Below, piece after piece: positions 33,843 through 43,392 of a stretch of 64,000 bases of DNA. The stretch is from Thiodiazotropha sp040506195 (GTDB lineage: Bacteria > Pseudomonadota > Gammaproteobacteria > Chromatiales > Chromatiaceae). The notes beneath the pieces are model-generated. The model saw nothing but the letters and a program-made list of their open reading frames with translations. It was not told where the DNA came from and searched no databases. The position numbers were made by a program, and so were the translations under genes. The stretch is from the NCBI GenBank assembly GCA_040506195.1, contig JBEVXH010000004.1, positions 310,001 to 374,000 on the forward strand, given 5' to 3'. Positions within the stretch are counted from its first letter, which is position 1. The number at the start of each line of letters is the position of its first letter.

Positions 33843-36314
33843 TTAAAATGGATCTTCAATAGGGGTTATGTTTGAAGGTGAGACGCTCCTTTCGTTTTGC
33901 CCGGTACGGCCCGTATCCGGCAATTTTGGGGCATTGTCTATTTCGAATACCTCGAAAATCGCGTTCGCATTGCCGGCGCCCACAGGTTGGCCGGTGTCGA
34001 CATCAATCCGCATGGTGACCATTTTTGGCGGCATTTCCGGTATGACCTCTTTGATACCGTTTAGTGCCACTCGCATGTAGTCTATCCAGGCGGGAAGTGC
34101 TGCCCGGCCCCCTACTTCTCCGCGGCCCAGTGGTTCTACATTATCGAAGCCGAGCCATGTGGTAGTGACCAGGTAGTGGTTGAAGCCATTGAACCAGGCA
34201 TCACGCTGATCGTTGGTAGTGCCGGTCTTTCCCGCAATATCCATTCTGCCAAGGGAGCGGGCCTTGCGGGCTGTGCCTTGTTGAATTACATCGCGCAGCA
34301 TCGAATGCATCAGGTATTGGTTTTGTTCGGTTATGGCGCGTTTGGCGCAGCGTGGTATCACGCTTGCCGTCTCTCCATCTGCATTCTTTGTTTCCAGTGG
34401 TGTTGCTTCCTCGGTGTGTTGTGAAGCTTTCTCGGCCAGTTGCCGCATCGACTCATCGCACACCTGGGTCGGGTTTGCCTGATAGAGGACATTTCCCTGA
34501 TCGTCGCGGATCGAGTCGATGACGTGTGGAGGTACATAAAAACCACCATTCGCCAGTACACTATAGCCGCCAGCCATGGCGAGCGGTGTGACAGAGCCGC
34601 TGCCTAATGCCAGTGAGAGATCGTGAGGCAGATCATTTTTATCGAAACCGAAGCGGGTGGCGTAGGTGATGGCATGCTTTATCCCTATCTTGCGCAACAG
34701 TCGTATGGAAACCAGGTTGCGTGAGTGTGTCAAAGCGTAACGGAGTCGTGTGGGACCAAAAAATTTACCGCTATAGTTTTCCGGACGCCATACGGACTCT
34801 AGGCCGTCATCTTCGAAAACCACCGGGGCATCGTTGATCAGGGTGGCAGGTGTAAAGTCCGCTTCCAGGGCGGCGGAATAGATGAAGGGCTTGAAACCTG
34901 ATCCAGGTTGACGCTTGGCCTGAGTCACACGATTGAATTTGCTGAGATAAAAATCATAGCCTCCGACTAAAGCCATTATCGAGCCATTGTGTGGGGAGAC
35001 GGAGATAAGTGCGCCTGCTGCGGCTGGAATCTGTGCCAAGCGCCAATAGGGATCACCCTCTTCTGGGGTCTCATGATAGAGGTAGATCAGGTCGCCGACC
35101 GAAAGGACCTCATGGGTTTGCTTGGGCGCCTTCTTTTTGCTGTCGTGATCGACATAGGCACTTGCCCAGGAAAGCCCAGGCCATTCGAGTGTTAATCGCT
35201 CGCCCTGAGCGGTAAGGACCTCTGCGTTCTGCTCGCCAATGGCCGTAACGATGGCCTTCTTCATGCTTGCCACTTCCGGCAGCTCCTCAAGCAGGGCGAT
35301 CAGTTCGATATCTTCCTCGATGTCGGCGATATCGTAATGACCGGCAATTCCGCGATAACCGTGGCGCTTGTCATAGGATTGGATAGCTTGCCGAAGGGCG
35401 TGATTGGCCGCAGATTGCAGGTGGCTGTCGACAGTTGTGGTGATACTATAACCGCTGGTGTAAGCATCCTGGCCGAAGCGGCTGACTGCCTCCGCTCGGG
35501 CCATTTCAGCAACGTAAGGGGCCTCAACTTCGCTCGGGGTGGTATGGAGCTTGGCGGTTATCGGCGCGGCTTTTGCTGTGTCATACTCGAATTGACTGAT
35601 ATAGTTGAGCTCCCGCATGCGGCCCAGAACGTAATTTCGGCGCACCAATGCCCGTGCCGGGTCGGAAATGGGATTGTAGCGGGATGGGGCTTTGGGGAGC
35701 CCTGCGATCATGGCGATTTCAGAAAGCTCAAGTTTTTCTACAGGCCGGCCGTAATAGACTAAGGCAGCTGCGCCGACGCCGTATGAACGGTGGCCGAGAT
35801 AGATCTTGTTAAGGTAGAGTTTGAGTATCTCCTCTTTGGAGAGCATCCGTTCTATCTTCAGTGCGAGAAATATCTCGTTGAGTTTCCGGGTGTAGGTTTT
35901 TTTGCTGCTGAGGAAGAAGTTCCTGGCGACTTGCATGGTGATGGTGCTTCCGCCCTGTCTTCGCTCACCCGTGAGCAGAAGCTGTATGGCGGCACGGAGA
36001 ATGCCTTGGTAGTCTACGCCGGGATGCTGGAAAAAGCGGTCGTCCTCGGCCGCGAGGAAGGCGTTGATCATGATCGGCGGGATTTGATCGAAATCGAGTG
36101 GTTCTCGACGTTTCTCGCCAAACTCAGCAATGAGTAGGTGGTCGTTACTGTAGATTCGTAGGGGGACCTGTAGGCGGACATCTTTGAGCGTTTCAATGGA
36201 TGGCAGCTTGGGTTCAAGGTAAAGATAGGCGCCAAAAAGGGTAACGGCACCTATCAATGACAGGCCGAATAAGAAGTAAACGAGGTATCTTAAGAGTCTG
36301 TAAAACGACTTCAT
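33843..36314 (-). CDS. mrcA: penicillin-binding protein 1A (bifunctional)
   Basis: 823 residues from the ATG at 36314; a GTG at 36326 would add four. A single membrane helix near the N-terminus (LVYFLFGLSLIGAVTLFGAYLYL) anchors a GT51 transglycosylase, seen by AAEDDRFFQHPGVD and GGSTITMQVARNFFL. The transpeptidase carries the three penicillin-binding motifs: SGFKPF (SxxK), THSRNLVS (SxN) and AGKTGTTND (KTG). It polymerises and cross-links peptidoglycan outside the inner membrane. The gene is divergent from pilM, the order found in many gammaproteobacteria, and probably shares its message with the following nucleotidyltransferase-like gene. Confidence 0.96.
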   Translation of the reverse strand: MKSFYRLLRYLVYFLFGLSLIGAVTLFGAYLYLEPKLPSIETLKDVRLQVPLRIYSNDHLLIAEFGEKRREPLDFDQIPPIMINAFLAAEDDRFFQHPGVDYQGILRAAIQLLLTGERRQGGSTITMQVARNFFLSSKKTYTRKLNEIFLALKIERMLSKEEILKLYLNKIYLGHRSYGVGAAALVYYGRPVEKLELSEIAMIAGLPKAPSRYNPISDPARALVRRNYVLGRMRELNYISQFEYDTAKAAPITAKLHTTPSEVEAPYVAEMARAEAVSRFGQDAYTSGYSITTTVDSHLQSAANHALRQAIQSYDKRHGYRGIAGHYDIADIEEDIELIALLEELPEVASMKKAIVTAIGEQNAEVLTAQGERLTLEWPGLSWASAYVDHDSKKKAPKQTHEVLSVGDLIYLYHETPEEGDPYWRLAQIPAAAGALISVSPHNGSIMALVGGYDFYLSKFNRVTQAKRQPGSGFKPFIYSAALEADFTPATLINDAPVVFEDDGLESVWRPENYSGKFFGPTRLRYALTHSRNLVSIRLLRKIGIKHAITYATRFGFDKNDLPHDLSLALGSGSVTPLAMAGGYSVLANGGFYVPPHVIDSIRDDQGNVLYQANPTQVCDESMRQLAEKASQHTEEATPLETKNADGETASVIPRCAKRAITEQNQYLMHSMLRDVIQQGTARKARSLGRMDIAGKTGTTNDQRDAWFNGFNHYLVTTTWLGFDNVEPLGRGEVGGRAALPAWIDYMRVALNGIKEVIPEMPPKMVTMRIDVDTGQPVGAGNANAIFEVFEIDNAPKLPDTGRTGQNERSVSPSNITPIEDPF

Positions 36315-36521
36315 GCGCTGGTTCACAGAATTAGTTTATCAGGGCAGACCAGAATGGTCCGTATGAAGGTCGATAGTCTAGCAAATAAAATGTGAGCATT
36401 ATTAGCTCTTTTGTGAAAAAATGTCTTCACAAAAAAATCATTTGCTGCTATATAGTTACTTACTCTATTTAAAGAGAATCCTAGTTAAGTTCTGCGGCAT
36501 AAGGATTGTTTAGGTAACCGC

Positions 36522-37595
36522 ATGTCACTATTCGGAAGAAAAAAACCGCCTTTGATAGGCATAGATATAAGCTCTACAGCTATTAAGTTGCTGGAGTTGT
36601 CCCGAGCTACTGGGCGTAACGGCGCGAGCTACCGGGTAGAAGCCTATGGGGTCGAGCCCTTGTCAGGTAACGCTGTCGTGGAAAAGAATATCGCGGAAGT
36701 CGATGCTGTTGGTGAGGCGATCCGCGCAGCGGTTCGGCGATCCGGCTCCAGAGCCAAACATGCAGCAGTAGCGGTATCCGGTTCTGCTGTCATTACCAAG
36801 GTCATCTCGATGCCGGCGGACCTTTCCGACCAGGAGCTGGAAAGCCAGATTCAGCTTGAAGCCGATCAATACATCCCCTATCCCCTGGAAGAGGTTAACC
36901 TCGATTTTGAGGTCATCGGCCCTTCAGAGAAAAATGCAGAATTGGTCGATGTACTGCTGGCCGCATCCCGCAGCGAAAATGTCGACGATCGTGTCGCCGC
37001 GCTGGAGCTGGCCGGACTCTCCGCCTCGATTGTGGATGTCGAGGCCTATGCCATGGAAAATGCCTGCTCCCAATTGATGGACCAACTGCCTGAGCATGGT
37101 GAGGATCAGACGATCGCCATCGCAGACATCGGCGCCACTACAACCACCCTGAATGTCTTGCACAACAATAAGATTATCTATACCCGGGAACAGAATTTCG
37201 GTGGCAGGCAACTGACAGAGGAGATCCAGCGACGCTACGGCCTTTCCATCGAAGAGGCCGGCATGGCTAAACGGCAGGGTGGCCTGCCGGATAACTACGT
37301 GCCAGAGGTACTGGATCCGTTCAAAGAGGCCATGGCGCAACAGGTCAGCCGGTCGTTGCAGTTCTTTTTCTCCTCAAGTTCTTACAACAGCGTTGATCAC
37401 ATCATCCTGGCTGGGGGCAGCTCATCCATACCCGGCGTCGACGATCTGATTGAGGAGAAGTTGGGGACCCCGGCATCGGTAGCGAATCCGTTTGCCAATA
37501 TGTCGGTTTCGTCCAGAGTGAAGCCGCAGGCGTTGAGTGCTGATGCACCGGCATTGATGATTGCCTGTGGTCTGGCATTGAGGAGTTTCGACTGA
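36522..37595 (+). CDS. pilM: type IV pilus assembly ATPase-like protein PilM
   Basis: 357 residues. An actin-like (FtsA/PilM) fold with PPLIGIDISSTAIKLLEL, VAVSGSAVITKVI, IADIGATTTTLNV and LAGGSSSIPGV. PilM sits on the inner face of the inner membrane and binds the short N-terminal tail of PilN. The FtsA-like phosphate motif is present. The gene starts the pilMNOPQ operon, and its stop codon overlaps the pilN start by one base (TGATG). Confidence 0.96.
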   Translation: MSLFGRKKPPLIGIDISSTAIKLLELSRATGRNGASYRVEAYGVEPLSGNAVVEKNIAEVDAVGEAIRAAVRRSGSRAKHAAVAVSGSAVITKVISMPADLSDQELESQIQLEADQYIPYPLEEVNLDFEVIGPSEKNAELVDVLLAASRSENVDDRVAALELAGLSASIVDVEAYAMENACSQLMDQLPEHGEDQTIAIADIGATTTTLNVLHNNKIIYTREQNFGGRQLTEEIQRRYGLSIEEAGMAKRQGGLPDNYVPEVLDPFKEAMAQQVSRSLQFFFSSSSYNSVDHIILAGGSSSIPGVDDLIEEKLGTPASVANPFANMSVSSRVKPQALSADAPALMIACGLALRSFD

Positions 37596-38155
37596 TGGCG
37601 CGCATAAATCTACTCCCGTGGCGTGAAGCGGAGCGCAAAGAGCGCCAGAAGGAATTCGGCTTGATGGTGCTGGCGGGGGCACTGGTAGCCGCCTTTATCG
37701 TATTCGGCGTGCATCAGCTCATCCAGAGCCAGATCGATGCCCAGAATACCCGCAACACTTATTTGCAGAAAGAGATCGCTGCTGTAGAGAAAGAGATCCG
37801 TGAAATACAGGATCTCGACAAAACCAAGCAAAATCTTCTGGCCAGGATGAATATCATCCAGGAGCTGCAGAGTAGCAGACCGCAAATAGTGCATCTCTTC
37901 GATGAGGTAGTAACCTCACTTCCTGATGGTGTTTTTCTCGATGAAATCCAACAGAAGGGGAGTAGCGTCACATTTACCGGGCAGGCGCAGTCGAATGCGC
38001 GCGTCTCGTCCATGATGCGTAATATCGATGACTCAGAATGGCTGGAAAAACCCGCTTTGGTGTTCATCGAAAGTAAAGAGAAGACAGGCACCGGTTACAG
38101 CCAGTTTAAGCTGATGGTGAAACAAACCTCCCAGAATGCGGAGGCGGAAGAATGA
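37595..38155 (+). CDS. pilN: type IV pilus inner-membrane protein PilN
   Basis: 186 residues. The N-terminal MARINLLPWREAERKE is the PilM-binding tail (INLLPWR). One membrane helix (LMVLAGALVAAFIVFGVHQL) and a coiled-coil stretch follow, then the periplasmic fold. It forms a dimer or heterodimer with PilO that aligns the pilus machine. Overlaps pilM by one base and pilO by four, showing translational coupling. Confidence 0.95.
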   Translation: MARINLLPWREAERKERQKEFGLMVLAGALVAAFIVFGVHQLIQSQIDAQNTRNTYLQKEIAAVEKEIREIQDLDKTKQNLLARMNIIQELQSSRPQIVHLFDEVVTSLPDGVFLDEIQQKGSSVTFTGQAQSNARVSSMMRNIDDSEWLEKPALVFIESKEKTGTGYSQFKLMVKQTSQNAEAEE

Positions 38156-38757
38156 GCATTATCGACGATCTGAATGAACTCGATTTCCATAATGTCGGGA
38201 TTTGGCCAACACCGATTAAATTCGTCGTGGTCATATTGGTGGCTGTGTTAGTAATGGCTGCCGGATACTATCTGATCATTGAGGATGATATTGCAAGTTT
38301 GGAAGGTGTACAGAAAAAAGAGCAGAAGCTACGAGCGGATTTTGCCAAAAAACAGAGAAAGGCAGCCAGCCTCGATTCCTACCGAAAACAGCTGGAAGAG
38401 ATGAAACAGTCTTTCGGTACCATGTTGAGGCAGTTGCCCGACAAGACGGAAGTGGCCGAGTTGTTGGTTGATGTGTCTCAGACCGGGCTGGCGTCCGGGC
38501 TTGAATTCGAGCTTTTCAAGCCGCTGGATGAGGTACCGAGAGAGTTCTACGCAGAACTGCCGATACAGCTCAAGGTGACGGGGCAATACCATGAATTTGG
38601 CCACTTTATCAGTGGATTGGCTGCTTTACCGCGAATCGTGACGATTCACGATATCAAGATAAACAGAACATCCAAAGAGGATGCGAACGCCGATCTGCTG
38701 CTAGAGGCGACAGCAAAAACATATCGCTACCTCGATGAAGAGGAAGAAGGTCAATGA
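38152..38757 (+). CDS. pilO: type IV pilus inner-membrane protein PilO
   Basis: 201 residues. One membrane helix (FVVVILVAVLVMAAGYYLII) is followed by a coiled coil (EGVQKKEQKLRADFAKKQ) and a ferredoxin-like periplasmic domain with YHEFGHFISGLAALPRIVT. It pairs with PilN and contacts PilP. The start lies in an ATGA overlap with pilN and the end overlaps pilP by four bases. Confidence 0.95.
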   Translation: MSIIDDLNELDFHNVGIWPTPIKFVVVILVAVLVMAAGYYLIIEDDIASLEGVQKKEQKLRADFAKKQRKAASLDSYRKQLEEMKQSFGTMLRQLPDKTEVAELLVDVSQTGLASGLEFELFKPLDEVPREFYAELPIQLKVTGQYHEFGHFISGLAALPRIVTIHDIKINRTSKEDANADLLLEATAKTYRYLDEEEEGQ

Positions 38758-39293
38758 GTATGCATAGCCTCAACGACAGAATCCTGGCACTGGTTTCCCT
38801 TGTGGCTGTCGCCGCCCTGTCCGGGTGCGCAAATCCTAATCTTGATGAGTTAAGTGGTTTTGTTGCAGAACAAAAATCGAAACCGCCGGAACGTATAGAG
38901 CCGCTACCCGAGATCAAGCAGATAGAGACCTTCATCTACTCAGATACGGGGCGCCGAAATCCGTTTCTTGATGTTTACAGTGAGCAGTCTGAAACGGCAA
39001 GCGTTGCAGGGAGTGGGGTCAGGCCTGATTTCAATCGGCGTAAAGAGGAGCTTGAGAGCTATCCGTTGGACTCTATTCGGATGGTCGGAACACTGGCGCA
39101 AGTCGGGTCCACATGGGGATTGGTGAAGACCAAGGAAGGGACTGTACACAAGGTTAAAAGCGGCAACTATATGGGCCAAAATCATGGTCGTATCCTGCTG
39201 ATTTCTGAAGACAGAATCGAATTGACTGAGATAGTGCAGGATGGTTCTGGTGGGTATATTGAGCGTCAGGCTTCGCTAGCGTTGGCGGAATAG
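38754..39293 (+). CDS. pilP: type IV pilus lipoprotein PilP
   Basis: 179 residues. The lipobox is AALSGC, so it is a lipoprotein. The PilP core has RRNPFLDVYSEQ, SYPLDSIRMVGTL and GRILLISEDRIEL, which form a small beta-barrel. It links the PilN/PilO inner-membrane complex with the secretin PilQ in the periplasm. Confidence 0.95.
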   Translation: MSMHSLNDRILALVSLVAVAALSGCANPNLDELSGFVAEQKSKPPERIEPLPEIKQIETFIYSDTGRRNPFLDVYSEQSETASVAGSGVRPDFNRRKEELESYPLDSIRMVGTLAQVGSTWGLVKTKEGTVHKVKSGNYMGQNHGRILLISEDRIELTEIVQDGSGGYIERQASLALAE

Positions 39294-39309
39294 TCAAGAG
39301 GAATTCGAG

Positions 39310-41481
39310 ATGAGGGGTTTGCCAATGGCACTCAGACACAATTGGAAAAGTCATTCAGAAATGAGAGCAGCCGGGAACATGAGGTTCAATGCCGCAATAT
39401 TGCTATTGACCCTATGGTGCGCTCCGCTGATTGCTTATGCTGAGGCCTCTCTGAAATCCATAGAGTTCTCAGCGCTGCCCGGTGACAGGGTTCAAATTTC
39501 ATTGGGTCTGTCCGCGCCAGTGGATGATCCGGTCAGTTTCACGACTGAAAATCCGGCACGAATCTCGCTCGATTTTACCGGTGTCAGCAACGACCTGGGA
39601 TATAAAACCAAGGTTATCGGTGTAGGGCCTGCCCACAGCATTACCGCATTACAGGCGGGTAACCGGACCAGGGTTGTAATCAATCTCACTTCACTGGTGG
39701 GATATAACACAAAGGTGCAGGGTTCGGATGTCCTGATCACTCTCGATGTGAGCAACAAGGGGATCGGTTCGGGTACGGTCTCAAAAGCTCCCTCATCTGT
39801 CATGTCGTCCGGCACTGCTGCATCGGAGATTCGTACTGACGGTTACAGTATCACCAATATCGATTTTCGACGGGGTGAAGGGGGTGAAGGGCGAGTGATG
39901 GTCACCTTGGCCAATCCCTCAACACCGGTGGATGTTCGGGAAGAGGGCGGCAAAATCGTTGTCGAGGCCTTCAAGACCGAAATCGACGCCTCCCTGGTGC
40001 AATCCCTGGACGTTATGGATTTCGCCACACCGATTACCAAGGTAGAGACCAAGCCGGTCGGGGAAAACGTAAGGATCGAGATCTCGCCCACCGGTGAGTA
40101 TGATTACCTGGCATATCAGACAAACGAGGTGTTTACCGTTGAACTAAGATCGCTGACGCGTCAGGAAAAAGAGGCCCTGCAAAAAGAGCGCCTGATATTT
40201 ACGGGTGAGCGGCTCTCACTCAATTTCCAGGATATAGAAGTACGCGCAGTATTGCAGTTGCTTGCAGACTTTACCGGTTTGAATCTTGTAACCAGCGACA
40301 CAGTCGGAGGTCGAATAACCTTGCGCCTGAAAAACGTACCATGGGATCAGGCGCTCGATATTATCTTGAAGTCGAAAGGCCTGACCAAGCGTCAAATTGA
40401 CAATGTGATCATGGTGGCGCCGACGGAAGAGGTGGCGGCACGGGAGCAGCTGGAGCTCGAATCGCAACAGAAAATCGAGGAGTTGGCGCCGTTGCGTTCC
40501 GATTTTATTCAGGTCAATTATGCCAAGGCTGAGGATCTTGCAGCGCTGCTTAAAGCTGAGGAAAATCGTCTGTTGTCAGAGCGTGGTAATGTTACTGTTG
40601 ACGTTCGCACGAATACTTTGCTTGTTCAGGATACAGTAGCCAAACTCGAAGATATCAGGCGCCTGTTGCTGCGACTCGATATTCCTGTCAGACAGGTACT
40701 TATTGAATCGAGAATAGTGATTGCCAACAACGATTTTGCAAAGGACCTGGGTGTAAGGTTCGGCGCCAATTTTGATGGATCGTTTGGTGATAATTTTACC
40801 CTTACGGCAGGTGCATTGCCCGGGCACATCGATAATACTTTTGGTATTGCTCCTGGAATAGAAATTAACAGTGACGGGGAGAATCAAGAGGGATTGATGG
40901 TCAATTTACCTGTTACCGCACCATCAGGTGGATTGAATTTTCTGGTGGGTAAAGTAGGTACCTATCTGCTTCAGCTTGAGCTGACCGCCATGCAGACTGA
41001 GGGGCGGGGTGAGTTGGTGTCAAGTCCACGTGTAATAACGTCGGATCAAACTCAAGCCACTATAAAACAAGGTGTTGAAATCCCTTATCAGGAAGCGACA
41101 TCCAGCGGTGCAACAAAGATAGCGTTTAAAGAGGCTTTGCTTAAACTTGATGTAACTCCCCATATCACACCGGATGACAGAGTTAGAATGGATCTGGTCA
41201 TTAATAAAGACAATCCGGATTTTTCCAGGGCTGTTTTAGGTGTTCCTCCGATCGATACGAGGGAGATTGAGACGACTGTATTGGTGGATAATGGTGAAAC
41301 TGTCGTGCTGGGCGGTGTTTTTGAAAGAAATAAAACGAATAATTCGGAGAAGGTTCCGTTCTTTGGGGATATTCCTTATGCAGGCGTCCTTTTCAGGCGG
41401 AATGAAAAATTGGATAACAGCAATGAGCTGTTGATATTCGTTACACCGAAGATCCTCAAGGAGACATTGACAGTTCGCTGA
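39310..41481 (+). CDS. pilQ: type IV pilus secretin PilQ
   Basis: 723 residues. An AAGAGGAA site lies before the ATG at 39310; several internal ATGs come before the hydrophobic signal (AAILLLTLWCAPLIAYA). Then come AMIN domains that bind peptidoglycan (about 40-280), an STN/N0 domain with RLSLNFQDIEVRAVLQLLAD, an N1-type repeat, and the secretin core with RVITSDQTQATIKQGVEIPY and the GETVVLGGVFE tail. It makes the outer-membrane pore for the pilus. A strong terminator follows. Confidence 0.95.
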   Translation: MRGLPMALRHNWKSHSEMRAAGNMRFNAAILLLTLWCAPLIAYAEASLKSIEFSALPGDRVQISLGLSAPVDDPVSFTTENPARISLDFTGVSNDLGYKTKVIGVGPAHSITALQAGNRTRVVINLTSLVGYNTKVQGSDVLITLDVSNKGIGSGTVSKAPSSVMSSGTAASEIRTDGYSITNIDFRRGEGGEGRVMVTLANPSTPVDVREEGGKIVVEAFKTEIDASLVQSLDVMDFATPITKVETKPVGENVRIEISPTGEYDYLAYQTNEVFTVELRSLTRQEKEALQKERLIFTGERLSLNFQDIEVRAVLQLLADFTGLNLVTSDTVGGRITLRLKNVPWDQALDIILKSKGLTKRQIDNVIMVAPTEEVAAREQLELESQQKIEELAPLRSDFIQVNYAKAEDLAALLKAEENRLLSERGNVTVDVRTNTLLVQDTVAKLEDIRRLLLRLDIPVRQVLIESRIVIANNDFAKDLGVRFGANFDGSFGDNFTLTAGALPGHIDNTFGIAPGIEINSDGENQEGLMVNLPVTAPSGGLNFLVGKVGTYLLQLELTAMQTEGRGELVSSPRVITSDQTQATIKQGVEIPYQEATSSGATKIAFKEALLKLDVTPHITPDDRVRMDLVINKDNPDFSRAVLGVPPIDTREIETTVLVDNGETVVLGGVFERNKTNNSEKVPFFGDIPYAGVLFRRNEKLDNSNELLIFVTPKILKETLTVR

Positions 41482-41506
41482 TTGTCGTCTTTCGAGCTCA
41501 ATCATC

Positions 41507-41534
41507 AAGGCGCACCAAGCGGTGCGCCTTTTTT
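41507..41534 (+). terminator. Rho-independent terminator after pilQ
   Basis: A perfect 10-bp stem AAGGCGCACC / GGTGCGCCTT around AAGC is followed by TTTT. It ends the pilMNOPQ message 25 bases after the pilQ stop, so aroK should have its own promoter in the 197 bases that remain. Confidence 0.93.
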
Positions 41535-41730
41535 GTTTGGAGTAATTGTAACTGTTTGAGATACTCGCTATATATTCGATATGTCCCATCGCCTGGAAGA
41601 CTTGAATGCATGCACGTTGTTGGGTTGTGTTTGATGAGGTAAAAGAGAAGAGTGTAATGCAGCTCTACTGAACATGAGAAAATGTGTTTTAAGGCGGTCA
41701 ATTAGCGTTGCAGTCTGCGTCGGGTAAACT

Positions 41731-42252
41731 ATGCGTATACAAAATCTCTTTCTAGTCGGTCCAATGGGAGCGGGAAAAACCACTGTGGGCAGGCAGCTTG
41801 CAGAGTTTTTACATAAGGATTTTGTCGATTCCGACCATGAGATTCAGCGCAGAACCGGTGTCGATATCCCAACGATTTTTGAATTTGAGGGGGAGAGCGG
41901 ATTTCGTCAACGGGAGAGTGCCGTGATCGATGAATTGACTGCGCGAGAGGGGATCGTGTTGGCTACGGGTGGCGGTGTTATCATGCGAGAACAGAATCGC
42001 AAGCTGCTCTCGGCTCGTGGTTTTGTAGTCTATTTGCACTGCTCGGTCCGTCAGCAATACGAGCGTACACACAGAGATAAAAACAGGCCGTTGCTGAGTA
42101 CTCCCGATCCTAACGGCAGGCTAAACGAGCTGATGGCAGTGCGGGACCCGCTCTACAGAGAGACAGCCGACATTATCGTCAGTACCGAAGGACGAAATAC
42201 GCAATCGGTCGTTCAGGATATCCGCAAACTGATTGAAAAAATGAAACATTGA
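41731..42252 (+). CDS. aroK: shikimate kinase
   Basis: 173 residues. NLFLVGPMGAGKTTVGRQLA is the P-loop, DSDHEIQRRTGVDI holds the shikimate-binding acid, and GESGFRQRES and LATGGGVIM follow in order. It phosphorylates shikimate in the aromatic amino acid pathway. The aroB start is 13 bases downstream, so the pair is co-transcribed, as in many gammaproteobacteria. Confidence 0.96.
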   Translation: MRIQNLFLVGPMGAGKTTVGRQLAEFLHKDFVDSDHEIQRRTGVDIPTIFEFEGESGFRQRESAVIDELTAREGIVLATGGGVIMREQNRKLLSARGFVVYLHCSVRQQYERTHRDKNRPLLSTPDPNGRLNELMAVRDPLYRETADIIVSTEGRNTQSVVQDIRKLIEKMKH

Positions 42253-42265
42253 AGTCAAAGACAGG

Positions 42266-43366
42266 ATGAATGAATTGAGTAAATGCGAATCTAAATTGGA
42301 TGTGGATCTTGGCGAAAGAAGCTATCCGATTTTTATCGGTGAGGGGATCTATGCCGATGCAAGCTATTTCAGGAAATATATCTCGGGCAGCCAGGTTATG
42401 GTCGTTACCAATGAAACTATTGCCCCGATCTACCTGGATAAGACAACAGAAGCCCTGTCAGACTACGAAATAAAGACCTGCATACTGCCTGATGGAGAGG
42501 AGTTCAAAACACTTGAGATCCTTAACCGGATTTATACCGCTCTTTTAAAAGGGCGTTTTACGAGAAAATCCACCTTGGTTGCCCTCGGCGGTGGCGTGAT
42601 TGGCGATATGACCGGTTTCGCTGCTGCGACTTATCAGCGGGGCGTGGATTTTATTCAGGTTCCCACCACGCTGCTATCACAGGTCGATTCATCCGTCGGG
42701 GGCAAAACAGGCGTCAACCATCTCCTCGGCAAGAACATGATCGGTGCGTTCTACCAACCGCAGCTGGTGCTGGCGGATACTTCAACCCTGAATACGCTGG
42801 ATGACAGACAACTCTCATCAGGTCTGGCTGAGGTGATCAAATACGGTTTGATCGTCGATGCCGAATTTTTTAGCTGGCTTGAGGAGAACATGGATGCTTT
42901 GCTTGCCCGTGATCCGGGGTCTCTTGCCTATGCCATTGAAAGATCCTGCAGGTGCAAAGCGGATGTTGTTGAGGCCGATGAGAAAGAAGCGGGACAACGT
43001 GCTTTACTCAATTTAGGACACACATTCGGCCATGCCATAGAGACAGGTATGGGCTATGGTGAGTGGCTGCACGGCGAAGCTGTCGCTACAGGTATGTGTA
43101 TGGCGGCGGACCTGTCGAGGCGAGAGGGGTGGATATCGGAGCAATCCTGCGATCGAATTTACCGATTGATAGAAAGGGCTAAACTTCCGATAGTGCCACC
43201 CGTTGAGCTTTCGGTTGATCGGTTTCTTGAATTGATGGCAGTCGATAAAAAAGTGTTGGATGGTCGTCTGCGACTGGTGCTCTTGAAAGAGATCGGCAGC
43301 TCTTTGGTAACGGATGATTTTAAGATGCATAATCTGAATGAAACCTTGTCTCAATACGGTAGTTGA
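42266..43366 (+). CDS. aroB: 3-dehydroquinate synthase
   Basis: 366 residues. ILPDGEEFKTLE, ALGGGVIGDMTGFAAATYQRG and PTTLLSQVDSSVGGKTGVN are the NAD and metal regions of the family, with LGHTFGHAIE the metal-histidine pair near residue 250. It makes dehydroquinate from DAHP. The next gene, damX-like, starts 26 bases later with its own GGGGGA site. Confidence 0.96.
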   Translation: MNELSKCESKLDVDLGERSYPIFIGEGIYADASYFRKYISGSQVMVVTNETIAPIYLDKTTEALSDYEIKTCILPDGEEFKTLEILNRIYTALLKGRFTRKSTLVALGGGVIGDMTGFAAATYQRGVDFIQVPTTLLSQVDSSVGGKTGVNHLLGKNMIGAFYQPQLVLADTSTLNTLDDRQLSSGLAEVIKYGLIVDAEFFSWLEENMDALLARDPGSLAYAIERSCRCKADVVEADEKEAGQRALLNLGHTFGHAIETGMGYGEWLHGEAVATGMCMAADLSRREGWISEQSCDRIYRLIERAKLPIVPPVELSVDRFLELMAVDKKVLDGRLRLVLLKEIGSSLVTDDFKMHNLNETLSQYGS

Positions 43367-43392
43367 TAGCCTCTTCAAGGGGGATTTCTGGC